64,000 nucleotides of DNA from Corynebacterium kalidii (lineage in GTDB: Bacteria > Actinomycetota > Actinomycetes > Mycobacteriales > Mycobacteriaceae): the NCBI RefSeq assembly GCF_022869005.1, contig NZ_JALIEA010000006.1, positions 62,001 through 126,000 of the forward strand, read 5' to 3'. A program made the position numbers and the translations under genes. The notes beneath the pieces are model-generated. The model searched no databases, had not been told where the DNA came from, and saw nothing but the letters and a program-made list of their open reading frames with translations. Of the stretch, positions 42,135 to 50,221 are shown piece after piece (within the stretch, counting starts at the first letter, position 1; each line of letters begins with the position of its first letter).

Positions 42135-42908
42135 ATGAACACACCCACTCCGACGTCAGCACCCGGGGAAGGCCGTGAGTACCACGGGTCCGGCCTCTCG
42201 ATCCAGGACCTCGTCCTCTCCTTCGGTGACATCACCGTCATCCACGGTGTCAGTGTCGAGGTGGAACCCGGGACCACGACATGCATCATCGGCCCGTCCG
42301 GCTCCGGGAAGTCGACCCTGCTCCGCGGGATCAACCGGCTGCATGAACCGGCGTCCGGGGCCGTCACCCTCGCCGGCGAGGACGCCATCGCGATGAAGGA
42401 GGACGACCTGCGCCGCCGCGTCGGGATGGTCTTCCAGCATTTCAACCTCTTCCCGGACCACACCGCAGAACAGAACGTGATGATGGCGCTGCGCAACGTC
42501 AAGAAGATGGGAAAGGAGGAGGCGTCGGCGGTGGCACGCGAGAGGCTCCTGGACGTCGGGCTGGCCGAGCGCGCCGACCACAAGCCGCGGGACCTCTCCG
42601 GCGGCCAGCAGCAGCGCGTGGCCATTGCACGCGCGCTGGCGATGACCCCCGAGGTCATGCTCTTCGACGAGGCCACCAGCGCGCTGGACCCGGAGCTGGT
42701 CAAGGGGATCCTCGACCTGATGGAACGTCTCGCGAGGCAGGGGATGACGATGGTCGTGGTCACCCACGAGATGGCCTTCGCCGCACAGGTCGCCGACCAG
42801 GTCCTGTTCATGGACGAAGGCCGCGTGGTCGAGGCCGGCACGCCTGACCAGGTCTTCAACAACCCGCAGAGCGAGCGGCTCAAGACCTTCCTGTCGGAGG
42901 TGCTGTAG
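42135..42908 (+). CDS. ABC transporter ATP-binding protein (GlnQ type)
   Basis: 257-residue ATPase for the importer. Walker A GPSGSGKST, Q-loop FQHFNLFPDHT, signature LSGGQQQR, Walker B VMLFDEATSALDPE, H-loop VVTHEM. AGGGGACAACC precedes the ATG. The stop TAG is followed immediately by the ATG of the oxidoreductase gene, so the transport and catabolic genes are one transcription unit. Confidence 0.94.
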   Translation: MNTPTPTSAPGEGREYHGSGLSIQDLVLSFGDITVIHGVSVEVEPGTTTCIIGPSGSGKSTLLRGINRLHEPASGAVTLAGEDAIAMKEDDLRRRVGMVFQHFNLFPDHTAEQNVMMALRNVKKMGKEEASAVARERLLDVGLAERADHKPRDLSGGQQQRVAIARALAMTPEVMLFDEATSALDPELVKGILDLMERLARQGMTMVVVTHEMAFAAQVADQVLFMDEGRVVEAGTPDQVFNNPQSERLKTFLSEVL

Positions 42909-43976
42909 ATGCCGGGCCAGCCACCTGTGCGCACCGCGGTCCTCGGTTTCGGGACGTCGGGACGGGTCTTCCACGCACCCTTCCTCGCCGCGGACTCCTC
43001 CTACGAGGTCAGCGCCATCGTCACCGGCGACGACGGGCGTCGGAGGCAGGCCGCCGCCGAGTACCCGCACGCACGCCTGCTCCGCAGCGCCGACGAGGTG
43101 TTCGCCCACCCGGAGCAGTACGACCTGATGGTCGTCGGGACCCCGAGCGGGACCCACGAGGAGATGGCCGCCCGGGCGTTGGACGCGGGCCTGCACGTCG
43201 TCGTCGACAAACCCTTCGCCCTGTCGGCGGCAGGCGGCAGGCGCCTGGTCGACAAGGCCGCCGGTGCCGGCCGGCTCCTCACCGTGTTCCAGAACCGACG
43301 GTGGGACGGCGACTTCCTGACCCTCAGGAAGCTCCTCGCCGAGGGCACGCTCGGCGAGGTCCACCGCTTCGAGTCCCGGTTCGAGTGGTGGAAACCCGAC
43401 CAGGGCACGACCGCCGCCTCGTGGAAGACCACCAGCACCCGGGCCCAGGGCGGTGGCCTGCTCCACGACCTCGGCACGCACCTCATCGACCAGGCCCTCC
43501 AGCTGTTCGGGCCGGTCCGGGACGACGCCGGCGCCGTGTACGCCGAGCTCGACACCCGCCGTCCCCGGGTCAGCGCGGAGGACGACGTCTTCGTCGCCCT
43601 GCACCATGCCTCCGGTGTCCGCAGCCACCTGTGGATGAGTGCGGTCGCCCCGGCACCGGCCCCCCGCTTCCACGTGGCCGGCTCGGGCGCCGGTTACACG
43701 AGCTGGGGCCTGGACCCGCAGGAGACCCAGCTGAAGGACGGCATGCGCCCCGGCGACGACGGCTTCGCCACCACCCCGGCCAGCCGGTGGGGCGTGCTCG
43801 GCACCGGCGGGGAACGGCACCCCGTCGCCACCGTCGACGGAGACTACGCCGCGTTCTACCGGTCTCTCGCCGCGGCGATCACCACCGGGGCACCCGTCCC
43901 CGTGGACCCGGCGGGACCCCTCGGCCCCCTCGCCGTCCTGGAAGTCATCGACACCATCGAACGAATCATCAACTGA
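42909..43976 (+). CDS. Gfo/Idh/MocA-family oxidoreductase
   Basis: 355-residue NAD(P)-dependent enzyme. N-terminal Rossmann region (TAVLGFGTSGRVFHAPF), the family DKPF motif (VVVDKPFALSAAGG, with the conserved Lys) and the catalytic-site region LLHDLGTHLIDQAL (Asp and His). Members oxidise or reduce sugars and opines; MocA itself is an opine-catabolic enzyme. In this operon it could modify the sugar part of the imported conjugate, for example by oxidation or epimerisation. It abuts the ATPase gene with no gap. Confidence 0.86.
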   Translation: MPGQPPVRTAVLGFGTSGRVFHAPFLAADSSYEVSAIVTGDDGRRRQAAAEYPHARLLRSADEVFAHPEQYDLMVVGTPSGTHEEMAARALDAGLHVVVDKPFALSAAGGRRLVDKAAGAGRLLTVFQNRRWDGDFLTLRKLLAEGTLGEVHRFESRFEWWKPDQGTTAASWKTTSTRAQGGGLLHDLGTHLIDQALQLFGPVRDDAGAVYAELDTRRPRVSAEDDVFVALHHASGVRSHLWMSAVAPAPAPRFHVAGSGAGYTSWGLDPQETQLKDGMRPGDDGFATTPASRWGVLGTGGERHPVATVDGDYAAFYRSLAAAITTGAPVPVDPAGPLGPLAVLEVIDTIERIIN

Positions 43977-43988
43977 AAGGCACGAGCT

Positions 43989-45119
43989 GTGAATAGTTAC
44001 TCCACCCCCGGTCATGTCGCGGTCCTCGGAGGAGGGATCTTCGGGGTCTCCACCGCCGTCCAGTTGGCGCGCCGGGACATCCGGGTGACCCTGGTGACCG
44101 ACGGCGCCCTGGCGTCCGGAGCGTCCGGACGGTCCCTGGCCTGGTTGAACACCGCAGGCCACCGCTCCCTGCCGTACCACACCCTCCGGCTCGCGGGCAT
44201 CGACCGGTGGAAGACCTGGCGGTTGAACCACCCGGAACACGCGGACGCCCTGCAATTCTCCGGTGGGCTGACCTGGGCGGGCGACGGGGAGTCGTTCCGG
44301 GACCGCCACGACCATGAACGCTCCCTGGGCTATGACTCGGTGTGGGTCAGCGCCGACCAGGCCGCCGACCTGGTCCCCGGCATCGACCCGGGGGCCGTCG
44401 CGGCGGAAGGTGCGATCTTCAACCCCGGTGAAGGGTGGGTCGACCTGCCCACCGTCATCGGCGTCCTGGCCGCCGAGGTGCGTGACCGGGGCGGCCGCGT
44501 CGTCGAGAACGCCGGACGGTGCAGCGTCGTCACCGGGGACGGCCGGGCGACGGCGGTCGCCACCGGGGACGGCTCGCGGATCGACGCGGACGCCGTCGTG
44601 GTCGCCGCGGGGCCGCAGACACCGGCGTTGCTGGGGGAGACGGGGGTCGGTGTCGGTGACGACAGCCCCGCCGCCTTCGTCGCCGTGACCCGGCCGGTGG
44701 AGTCGGACCTGCAGACCGTCCTGAACACCCCGAACGTGGCGATCCGCCGTGCGGTCGACGGCGGCCTCGTCATGGACTCGGGATGGTCCGAGGAGACCGT
44801 CCGGGTCGCGGAGGACGGCTCGCTGGACATCGACGACGCGGTCGTCGCCAGGCTGATGGAGGAGGCGTCGGCCGTCCTCGCCGGGCACCCGACCCTGGAA
44901 CTCGACCACATCGGCGCCGGCTACAAACCGATCCCCGGTGACGGGGAACCCGTCGTCGGCCGGGTGGACGGGGTCGACGGCCTGTACACCGCGTTCAGCC
45001 ACTCCGGGGCGACCCTCGGGCTGCTCGTCGGGGAGCTCCTCGCCACCGAGATCGCGGACGGTGTCGCGTCACCGCTGCTGGACACCTTCCGTCCGTCGCG
45101 TTTCCGCCGGGGAGAGTAG
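43989..45119 (+). CDS. DAO-family FAD oxidoreductase, candidate fructosyl-amino acid oxidase
   Basis: 376-residue flavoenzyme: ADP-binding GGGIFGVSTAVQLARR at the N-terminus, the flavin-site motif GASGRSLAWLN, a second nucleotide region DADAVVVAAGPQTPALL and the C-terminal FSHSGATLGLLVGELLATEI. This is the D-amino acid oxidase/sarcosine oxidase fold and length. Bacterial fructosyl-amino acid oxidases (amadoriases) described from Corynebacterium and Arthrobacter are of this fold and size, so oxidative cleavage of an Amadori compound is an attractive role here; a D-amino acid or opine oxidase is the alternative. GTG start follows GAAAGGCACGAGCT. Confidence 0.75.
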   Translation: MNSYSTPGHVAVLGGGIFGVSTAVQLARRDIRVTLVTDGALASGASGRSLAWLNTAGHRSLPYHTLRLAGIDRWKTWRLNHPEHADALQFSGGLTWAGDGESFRDRHDHERSLGYDSVWVSADQAADLVPGIDPGAVAAEGAIFNPGEGWVDLPTVIGVLAAEVRDRGGRVVENAGRCSVVTGDGRATAVATGDGSRIDADAVVVAAGPQTPALLGETGVGVGDDSPAAFVAVTRPVESDLQTVLNTPNVAIRRAVDGGLVMDSGWSEETVRVAEDGSLDIDDAVVARLMEEASAVLAGHPTLELDHIGAGYKPIPGDGEPVVGRVDGVDGLYTAFSHSGATLGLLVGELLATEIADGVASPLLDTFRPSRFRRGE

Positions 45120-45122
45120 CCC

Positions 45123-45959
45123 ATGGCATCCCCCCACCTGATCACCGTCGGGGACAACGTCGTCGACCGCTACCAGGCGCTGGAGACGATGTACCCGGGA
45201 GGAAACTGCGTCAACGTCGCCGTCTTCGCCCGACGCTCCGGCCTCACGTCGTCCTACCTCGGAGCCGTCGGCGACGACGACGCAGGGACGCTCATCGCCG
45301 GCTCCCTCGACGCCGAAGGCGTCGGGACCTCCCTGCTCAGGACGGTTCCCGGCGGACAGACGGCGTGGTGTCTCATCGGACACCGTGACGGCGACCGGGT
45401 CTTCCTCGGATCCGACCTGGGGGTGTCACTGTTTACCCCGGACGCGGCGGACCTCGCGGCGATCGCCCGGGCGGACGCGGTGCACGTCGGCGCGTCCTCC
45501 CACATGGACGACTGGGTCGCCGAACTCGGCTCCCGGACGAAGGTGTCCTACGACTTCTCCACCTACGGGGACCGACGGCGTATCGCCGCAGTCGCCCCGC
45601 ACCTCTGGCTGGCCACGGTGTCCGGCGGCGGCCTCACCGACACCGAGGTCGCCGAGCTGGCCGGCACCGTCACCGCGGCGGGCGCCGAATGGGTGCTCGT
45701 GACCCGCGGAGCCGCAGGTGCCGTCCTGTTCCACGGGGCCCGGCAGTGGTCCGTGGCGGCGACACCCACGCACGTCGTCGACACCCTCGGGTCGGGCGAC
45801 ACCTTCCTCGCGAGAGTGCTCACCGGACTGCTGCGCCACGAGGCCCCACCGGAGTTCCTCGCCGCCGCCGCCGAGGCCGCCGCCACGACCTGCGGGACCG
45901 TCTCCGCGTTCGGGCATCCCGCGCCGGACACCGTCGCCGCACAACACAGCCCCCACTGA
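45123..45959 (+). CDS. frlD: PfkB-family sugar kinase, FrlD (fructoselysine 6-kinase) type
   Basis: 278-residue kinase. The start VGDNVVDRYQALETMYPGGN and NCVNVAVFARRSG match FrlD-type PfkB kinases, and the C-terminal signature DTLGSGDTFLARVLTGLL contains the anion hole and catalytic Asp. In Bacillus and E. coli, FrlD phosphorylates fructoselysine at C6 before deglycation. The next gene encodes an FrlB-like SIS protein, which supports this role; fructosamines other than fructoselysine are possible. The stop codon falls within a three-copy 13-bp repeat. Confidence 0.77.
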   Translation: MASPHLITVGDNVVDRYQALETMYPGGNCVNVAVFARRSGLTSSYLGAVGDDDAGTLIAGSLDAEGVGTSLLRTVPGGQTAWCLIGHRDGDRVFLGSDLGVSLFTPDAADLAAIARADAVHVGASSHMDDWVAELGSRTKVSYDFSTYGDRRRIAAVAPHLWLATVSGGGLTDTEVAELAGTVTAAGAEWVLVTRGAAGAVLFHGARQWSVAATPTHVVDTLGSGDTFLARVLTGLLRHEAPPEFLAAAAEAAATTCGTVSAFGHPAPDTVAAQHSPH

Positions 45960-45992
45960 CAATCAGCACTGACAACCAGCACTGACAACCAG
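45954..45992 (+). repeat. 13-bp tandem repeat over the frlD stop codon
   Basis: CACTGACAATCAG followed by two copies of CACTGACAACCAG. The first unit contains the TGA stop of frlD. Period 13 places later TGA triplets in the other two frames, as with the decamers after the rhodanese gene. Confidence 0.92.
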
Positions 45993-46016
45993 GCAACAAC
46001 CAGAAGGAGTACCACC

Positions 46017-47033
46017 ATGACCGACGGAACCTACCTCGGCCCCACCACCCCCGCCGCGATCCCCGACGACTACGTCCCGACCCTCCGGGAGGGGCTGTCC
46101 CTCTGGGACGGCATCGCCGCCTGGGTCCGTGACATCCCGGACCTCCGTCACATCTACCTCGTCGGCGCCGGCGGGTCGTTCGCCGGGCTGACGGCGATGA
46201 AGTACGTGCTCGACAGCCGGGCCGTCACGGCGTCGGACCACGTCAACCCGGCCGAGTTCGTGTCACGCGCACCACGGGGCGTCGACGGGACGTCGCTGGT
46301 GCTCGTCTTCTCCGGGAAGGGGGAGACCCCCGAGACCGTGCGTGCCGCCCAGTGGGCGGTGGCGCGTGGCGCCAACGTCGCCGCTGTGACGATGGGCGGC
46401 GACTCACCCCTCGCGGACGCCGTCCCCACGGCGTTCGTCGGGACGTCCGGCTGGGCAAACCAGTTGCTGCTCCAGCTGGTGGCGCTGGCGGTGCTGCAGC
46501 GCGAAGGGGTCGACGTCGCCGGGGAACTGGCCGCCCTGGAGGCGCTGCCGGAAGCGCTCGAGGCGGCGGTGCACGCCTTCGAACCCCGCGCCGCACGCAT
46601 CGCCGCGGACATGAAGGACGTGCCGGTGACCTACCTCGTGGCGTCCGGGCCGCTCGTCGGGCCGGGAGAGACCTTCACCTCCTGTTTCCTGCAGGAGATG
46701 CAGTGGATGCACGCCGCCACGATCAACGCCAACACCTTCTTCCAGGGGCCCTTCGAGGTCTTCGACAGCGAGACGCGGAGTTTCCTGTTCCTCGGCGAGG
46801 ACGCGACCCGCCCGATGGGGGAGCGCGCACTGGACTTCCTGTCCCGGTACTCCGGGGAGACGGTGGTGCTGGACAGCCGTGACCTCGACCTGCCCGGCAT
46901 TGACGGTGACCAGCGTGGGTTCGTGGCCCCGCTGGTGTTCTACGCGCTGATGTTCCGCCTGGCCGCGCACTACGCCGCGGTCCGTGGGTACGCGCTCGAG
47001 GGCCGACGCTACATGTGGCAGTTCGCGTACTGA
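46017..47033 (+). CDS. frlB: SIS-domain sugar-phosphate deglycase, FrlB-like
   Basis: 338-residue double-SIS protein without a glutaminase domain, expected to split the phosphorylated Amadori compound into glucose 6-phosphate and free amino acid. Visible motifs: IYLVGAGGSFAGLTAMKY, LVFSGKGETPETV, LQEMQWMHAATINANTFFQG (part of the FrlB-like active-site region) and the C-terminal EGRRYMWQFAY resembling the RRYM...EY end of FrlB. GAAGGAGTACCACC before the ATG. Last gene of the operon, converging on the DUF1801 gene. Confidence 0.8.
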   Translation: MTDGTYLGPTTPAAIPDDYVPTLREGLSLWDGIAAWVRDIPDLRHIYLVGAGGSFAGLTAMKYVLDSRAVTASDHVNPAEFVSRAPRGVDGTSLVLVFSGKGETPETVRAAQWAVARGANVAAVTMGGDSPLADAVPTAFVGTSGWANQLLLQLVALAVLQREGVDVAGELAALEALPEALEAAVHAFEPRAARIAADMKDVPVTYLVASGPLVGPGETFTSCFLQEMQWMHAATINANTFFQGPFEVFDSETRSFLFLGEDATRPMGERALDFLSRYSGETVVLDSRDLDLPGIDGDQRGFVAPLVFYALMFRLAAHYAAVRGYALEGRRYMWQFAY

Positions 47034-47070
47034 GCCGGGTGGGTCGTGCGGCGGGGGTCGCTGCCGGGGG

Positions 47071-47436
47071 TCAGGAGACTGCGGAGCGTACGATCTCGGC
47101 GATCCGCTTCTCGGCATCCGCATCGATGCTGTCGAAGTACCATGCGGCGGGCGTCAACGTCCCGTCTGCGCCCCCGGCAGGGGCGGTGGTGACTTTCTCG
47201 GTGAGGGCGAGGTTGAGCCGCTCGTCGTTACGGAGTGTCACCAGTGCCGGAGTACTTGCCGACGCGGCGTAGGCAGGCATCCCGTACCAGATCCGGGGTT
47301 TCAGGTCGGGGGCCGCGGCCATGATGATGTCGTGTGCGTGCTGCATGACGGACCGGCGTGGTTCGTCCATCCCGGCGATCTTGTCGAGTACCCGGGAGAG
47401 GTTCTTCGCGTCCTTAGACGACGATGATGACGGCAT
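47071..47436 (-). CDS. DUF1801 (YdhG/YjbR-like) protein
   Basis: 121-residue cytoplasmic protein. The DUF1801 pattern is visible in VMQHAHDIIMAAAPDLKPRIWYGMPAY (core PRIWYGMPAYA), then RNDERLNLAL and a C-terminal AWYFDSIDADAEKRIAEIVR. The function of the family is unknown. ATG 47436 has AGGAAAGGACACACC upstream; the longer frame to 47517 is not needed. Confidence 0.8.
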   Translation of the reverse strand: MPSSSSSKDAKNLSRVLDKIAGMDEPRRSVMQHAHDIIMAAAPDLKPRIWYGMPAYAASASTPALVTLRNDERLNLALTEKVTTAPAGGADGTLTPAAWYFDSIDADAEKRIAEIVRSAVS

Positions 47437-47825
47437 GGTGTGTCCTTTCCTCGACCGATGGCGGGGCATCGGTGGCGTGAAGTCGGCGCTGTCGTGCGCC
47501 ACACCCCATCCGGACATGTCCTGATCTGGTCAGGCCTCTCCGCGATGATTCACGTGGTCGTCACGTGGAAGTGCGTGTGGTGGATCGAGCCACCGAGCTC
47601 AGGATACAGGACGGGTACAGGTGGGGAAAGGTCCGGGGTGGCAGCCCCCGGCCGGGGCCGTCGGGCCCGTGTGCGCCTGAGAACCCGGGGCGTTGGTGGT
47701 TTTGAGGCCCGGAAACCGACAATGGCCCGGGCTCCCAGGTAAGGGAGGGTCAGGGATTGGCCAGGGAATGGCCAAGGAATGGCCAGGTAAGGGCCCAGGC
47801 GACCGCCTCACCAACCCAACCACCC
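47437..47825. other. 389-bp intergenic region with short repeats
   Basis: No supportable gene. It contains two self-complementary CACGTG hexamers (47551-47556 and 47562-47567, one helical turn apart) and three 11-bp tandem units (GGGATTGGCCA, GGGAATGGCCA, AGGAATGGCCA; 47753-47785) near the 3' end of the response-regulator gene. Confidence 0.6.
47753..47785. repeat. 11-bp tandem repeat (GGGAATGGCCA)
   Basis: Three head-to-tail copies with one substitution each in the first and third, and a more degenerate fourth (GGTAAGGGCCC). They lie downstream of the minus-strand response-regulator gene. Confidence 0.85.
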
Positions 47826-48488
47826 TCACCGCCCCACGATCCCCGCCTCGTAGGCGGCGATCACCAGCTGCGCCCTGTCCCGTGCGTCCAGTTTGGCCAG
47901 CAGGTTGCCGACATGGGTCTTCACCGTGCGCATCGATATGGTCAGGTCATCGGCGATCTCGCCGTTCGACCGGCCCCGGGCCACCAGGGTGAGCACCTCG
48001 GTCTCCCGGGCGGTCAACCGCGCCAGGCCCGCGACCCGCCCACCACCGGCGGCCGTGCGTGGCGAGTGGACGAAGTGCTCCACCAGCCGCGCCAGGATCG
48101 CCGGGGCGAACAACGACTCCCCGTCACAGGTCCGGCGCACCGCGTCGACCAGTTGGTCGGGCCGGGCGTCCTTCAGCAGGAATCCGCTGGCACCGGCGCG
48201 CAACGCCTCGTGGACGTACTCGTCGAGGTCGAACATGCTGAGCACGATCACCTTCGTCGCGGCCAGCGCCGGATCGGCGGTGATCCGGCGGGTGGCTTCC
48301 AGGCCGTCCTGACCGGGCATCCTGATGTCCATCAGAACGACATCGGGGAGCAGGGTCCGCGCCTGCCGGACGGCGTCCTCACCGTCGGCCGCCTCGCCCA
48401 CGGAGGACAACCCGTCCGCGCCGTCGATGATCAGCCGCAGGCTGTGGCGCAGCAACGGCTGGTCGTCGACCACCAGCACCCGGATCAC
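47826..48488 (-). CDS. NarL/LuxR-family response regulator
   Basis: 220-residue regulator. Receiver domain with VVDDQPLLR and phospho-acceptor Asp54 (VVLMDIRMPGQDG), the switch Lys in FLLKDARP, and a C-terminal LuxR HTH (LTARETEVLTLVARGRSNGEIADDL core TLVARGRSNGEIA, then MRTVKTHVGNLLAKL). Its ATG overlaps the end of the sensor kinase gene by 4 nt, forming one operon. It probably controls the divergent ABC transporter genes. Confidence 0.93.
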   Translation of the reverse strand: MIRVLVVDDQPLLRHSLRLIIDGADGLSSVGEAADGEDAVRQARTLLPDVVLMDIRMPGQDGLEATRRITADPALAATKVIVLSMFDLDEYVHEALRAGASGFLLKDARPDQLVDAVRRTCDGESLFAPAILARLVEHFVHSPRTAAGGGRVAGLARLTARETEVLTLVARGRSNGEIADDLTISMRTVKTHVGNLLAKLDARDRAQLVIAAYEAGIVGR

Positions 48489-49375
48489 CGGAGGTCACCG
48501 TCCGGGAAACGGAGGCGGAGCCGGAACCCGTCGGCCTGTCTGAGCGTCGTCAGGGAGCCGCCCAGGCCCTCGGCGCGCCGGCGTAACGCGGACAGTCCGT
48601 GACCCGCCCCGGGCTGGGGACGGTGGTCGGGTGCGGGGCCCGCGTCCGTGACGGTGACGACAACGTCCCCTGAGTCCCCGCCGTCGCTGCCGTCGCGTCG
48701 TACGTCCACCGTCGCCGGTGTCTGCCCGGCGTGGCGCAGGACGTTGGCCAGTGCCTCCCGCACCGACGCGCACACCGCGACCTGCACGCCGGGGGAGACG
48801 TGGCCGAGCTCGCCGAGCCGCAGCTCGGCCGGGACGCCCGCGCCGACGGCTGCGTCGACGATCGCCGGAAGGTCCCCGAGCGTCTCCGCGGGACGCAGCG
48901 GCGCGTCCGGCGCGTCGTGCGCGGCGTCCGGGGAGCGCAGGACGGTGAGCATGCGGCGCAGCTCCGTCGTCGTCTCCCGCCCTACCGCCTCGATGTCGGC
49001 CAACGCGGCCCGACGTTCCGCGTCACCCTGCGGGCCTGTCGCGCCCGACGCCGCCGCCGCGCGGACGGTGATCAGGCCGAGACCGTGGGAGACCAGGTCA
49101 TGCAGTTCCCCGGCGATGCGGAGCCGCTCGGTCTGCGTGGCCTTCTCCGCCGCCCACGTCTCCAGCTCCGCCTCGTAGCGACGCCGTTCCGACCGGGCCT
49201 TCAGGGCCGCGCCCGCGGCGAGGGCGAGACTCGTCCCCACCGCGGCCAGGACCGCCGTCCACGCGGCCGCCGGGCTGTCGACACCCATCGCCAGCAGCCC
49301 GCACAACACCAGGGCGATGGCCACGGTCGCGGCGAGCCACGTCCGCGAACGCCAGGTCGGCCGGTCATCATGCAT
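48485..49375 (-). CDS. Sensor histidine kinase, NarL/DesK type
   Basis: 296-residue membrane kinase. Two hydrophobic N-terminal segments (about residues 12-31 and 36-58) with almost no extracytoplasmic loop suggest membrane or partner sensing. HisKA_3 box RIAGELHDLVSHGLGLI with phospho-His92; HATPase with REALANVLRHAG and the terminal GLSALRRRAEGLGG. ATG 49375 is supported by TAGACT 8 nt upstream (leaderless layout). It is divergent from a three-gene ABC transporter, a common pairing for antibiotic or envelope-stress exporters. Confidence 0.9.
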   Translation of the reverse strand: MHDDRPTWRSRTWLAATVAIALVLCGLLAMGVDSPAAAWTAVLAAVGTSLALAAGAALKARSERRRYEAELETWAAEKATQTERLRIAGELHDLVSHGLGLITVRAAAASGATGPQGDAERRAALADIEAVGRETTTELRRMLTVLRSPDAAHDAPDAPLRPAETLGDLPAIVDAAVGAGVPAELRLGELGHVSPGVQVAVCASVREALANVLRHAGQTPATVDVRRDGSDGGDSGDVVVTVTDAGPAPDHRPQPGAGHGLSALRRRAEGLGGSLTTLRQADGFRLRLRFPDGDLR

Positions 49376-49383
49376 AGCTCCGG

Positions 49384-49389
49384 AGTCTA
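49384..49389 (-). promoter_or_regulatory. -10 box TAGACT for the kinase-regulator operon
   Basis: On the minus strand TAGACT ends 8 nt before the kinase ATG. The GGAG in between is too close to the ATG to act as a normal ribosome-binding site, so leaderless initiation is favoured. Confidence 0.4.
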
Positions 49390-49510
49390 TCCGCCGGCGA
49401 CGACGCCCACATCGGACCACGGTACGAGGGACCACGGTCCGTGGGGTCCGCGCGAAGTCCGGTCCCCGGGCCGATGACTGACGGCGCGCCCGCCGGGTGG
49501 GATGGGTGTC

Positions 49511-50221
49511 ATGATCAGAATCGACAGTCTCACGAAGACGCGGGGACCACGGACCATCCTCGACGACGTCTCCTTCCAGGCCCGTCCCGGGGCGGTGACC
49601 GGGTTCCTGGGGCCGAACGGTGCGGGGAAGTCGTCCACCCTGCGGATCCTGCTCGGCATCGACCGGGCCACCTCGGGCACCGCCCTGGTGGACGGTAGGC
49701 CGTACCCGTCGCTGGACCGTCCCGTCACCCGCGTCGGTTCGCTGCTGGACGGGTCGGGCGCGCACCGCTCCCGCACCGCCCGCAACCACCTCGCCTGGGT
49801 CGCCCGCAGCAACGGGATCCCGTCGGGCCGGGTCGACGAGGTCCTCGCCGCCGTCGACCTGACCGACGCCGCACGCACCCGGGTGGGACGCTTCTCCCTG
49901 GGCATGGGGCAACGACTCGGCCTGGCGACCGCGCTGCTGGGCGAGCCGGATGTCCTGGTCCTCGACGAGCCGGTCAACGGGCTCGACCCGGAGGGCATCC
50001 GGTGGCTGCGCCGCCTGCTGCGTGCGCACGCGGACGCCGGGGGCACCGTCCTGCTGTCCAGCCACCTGATGGGGGAGGTCGCGGAGATCGCCGACGACCT
50101 CGTCGTGATCACCGGCGGGCGGATCGTCGCCACCGGCCCGGTGGCGGACGTGACTCGCGGCTACCCGACGTTGGAGGACGCGTTCTTCGACCTCACCGGC
50201 GGAACGGGGGTGCGGCGATGA
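49511..50221 (+). CDS. ABC exporter ATP-binding protein
   Basis: 236-residue ATPase: Walker A GPNGAGKSS, Q-loop region GSLLDGSGAHRSRTARNHL, signature FSLGMGQRLG, Walker B VLVLDEPVNGLDPEG, H-loop SSHLMGE. The SLGMGQR signature and C-terminal VTRGYPTLEDAFFDLTGG are typical of bacitracin/lantibiotic-type (BcrA-like) exporters. ATG 49511 gives the usual MIRIDSLTK start; ATG 49502 is possible. Its stop overlaps the first permease gene. Confidence 0.9.
   Translation: MIRIDSLTKTRGPRTILDDVSFQARPGAVTGFLGPNGAGKSSTLRILLGIDRATSGTALVDGRPYPSLDRPVTRVGSLLDGSGAHRSRTARNHLAWVARSNGIPSGRVDEVLAAVDLTDAARTRVGRFSLGMGQRLGLATALLGEPDVLVLDEPVNGLDPEGIRWLRRLLRAHADAGGTVLLSSHLMGEVAEIADDLVVITGGRIVATGPVADVTRGYPTLEDAFFDLTGGTGVRR

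Noticed and set aside
42156-45002. Long minus-strand frame antisense to the ABC ATPase, MocA and flavoprotein genes
   Set aside because: Low-complexity composition, no domain motifs, and the opposite strand holds three well-supported genes.
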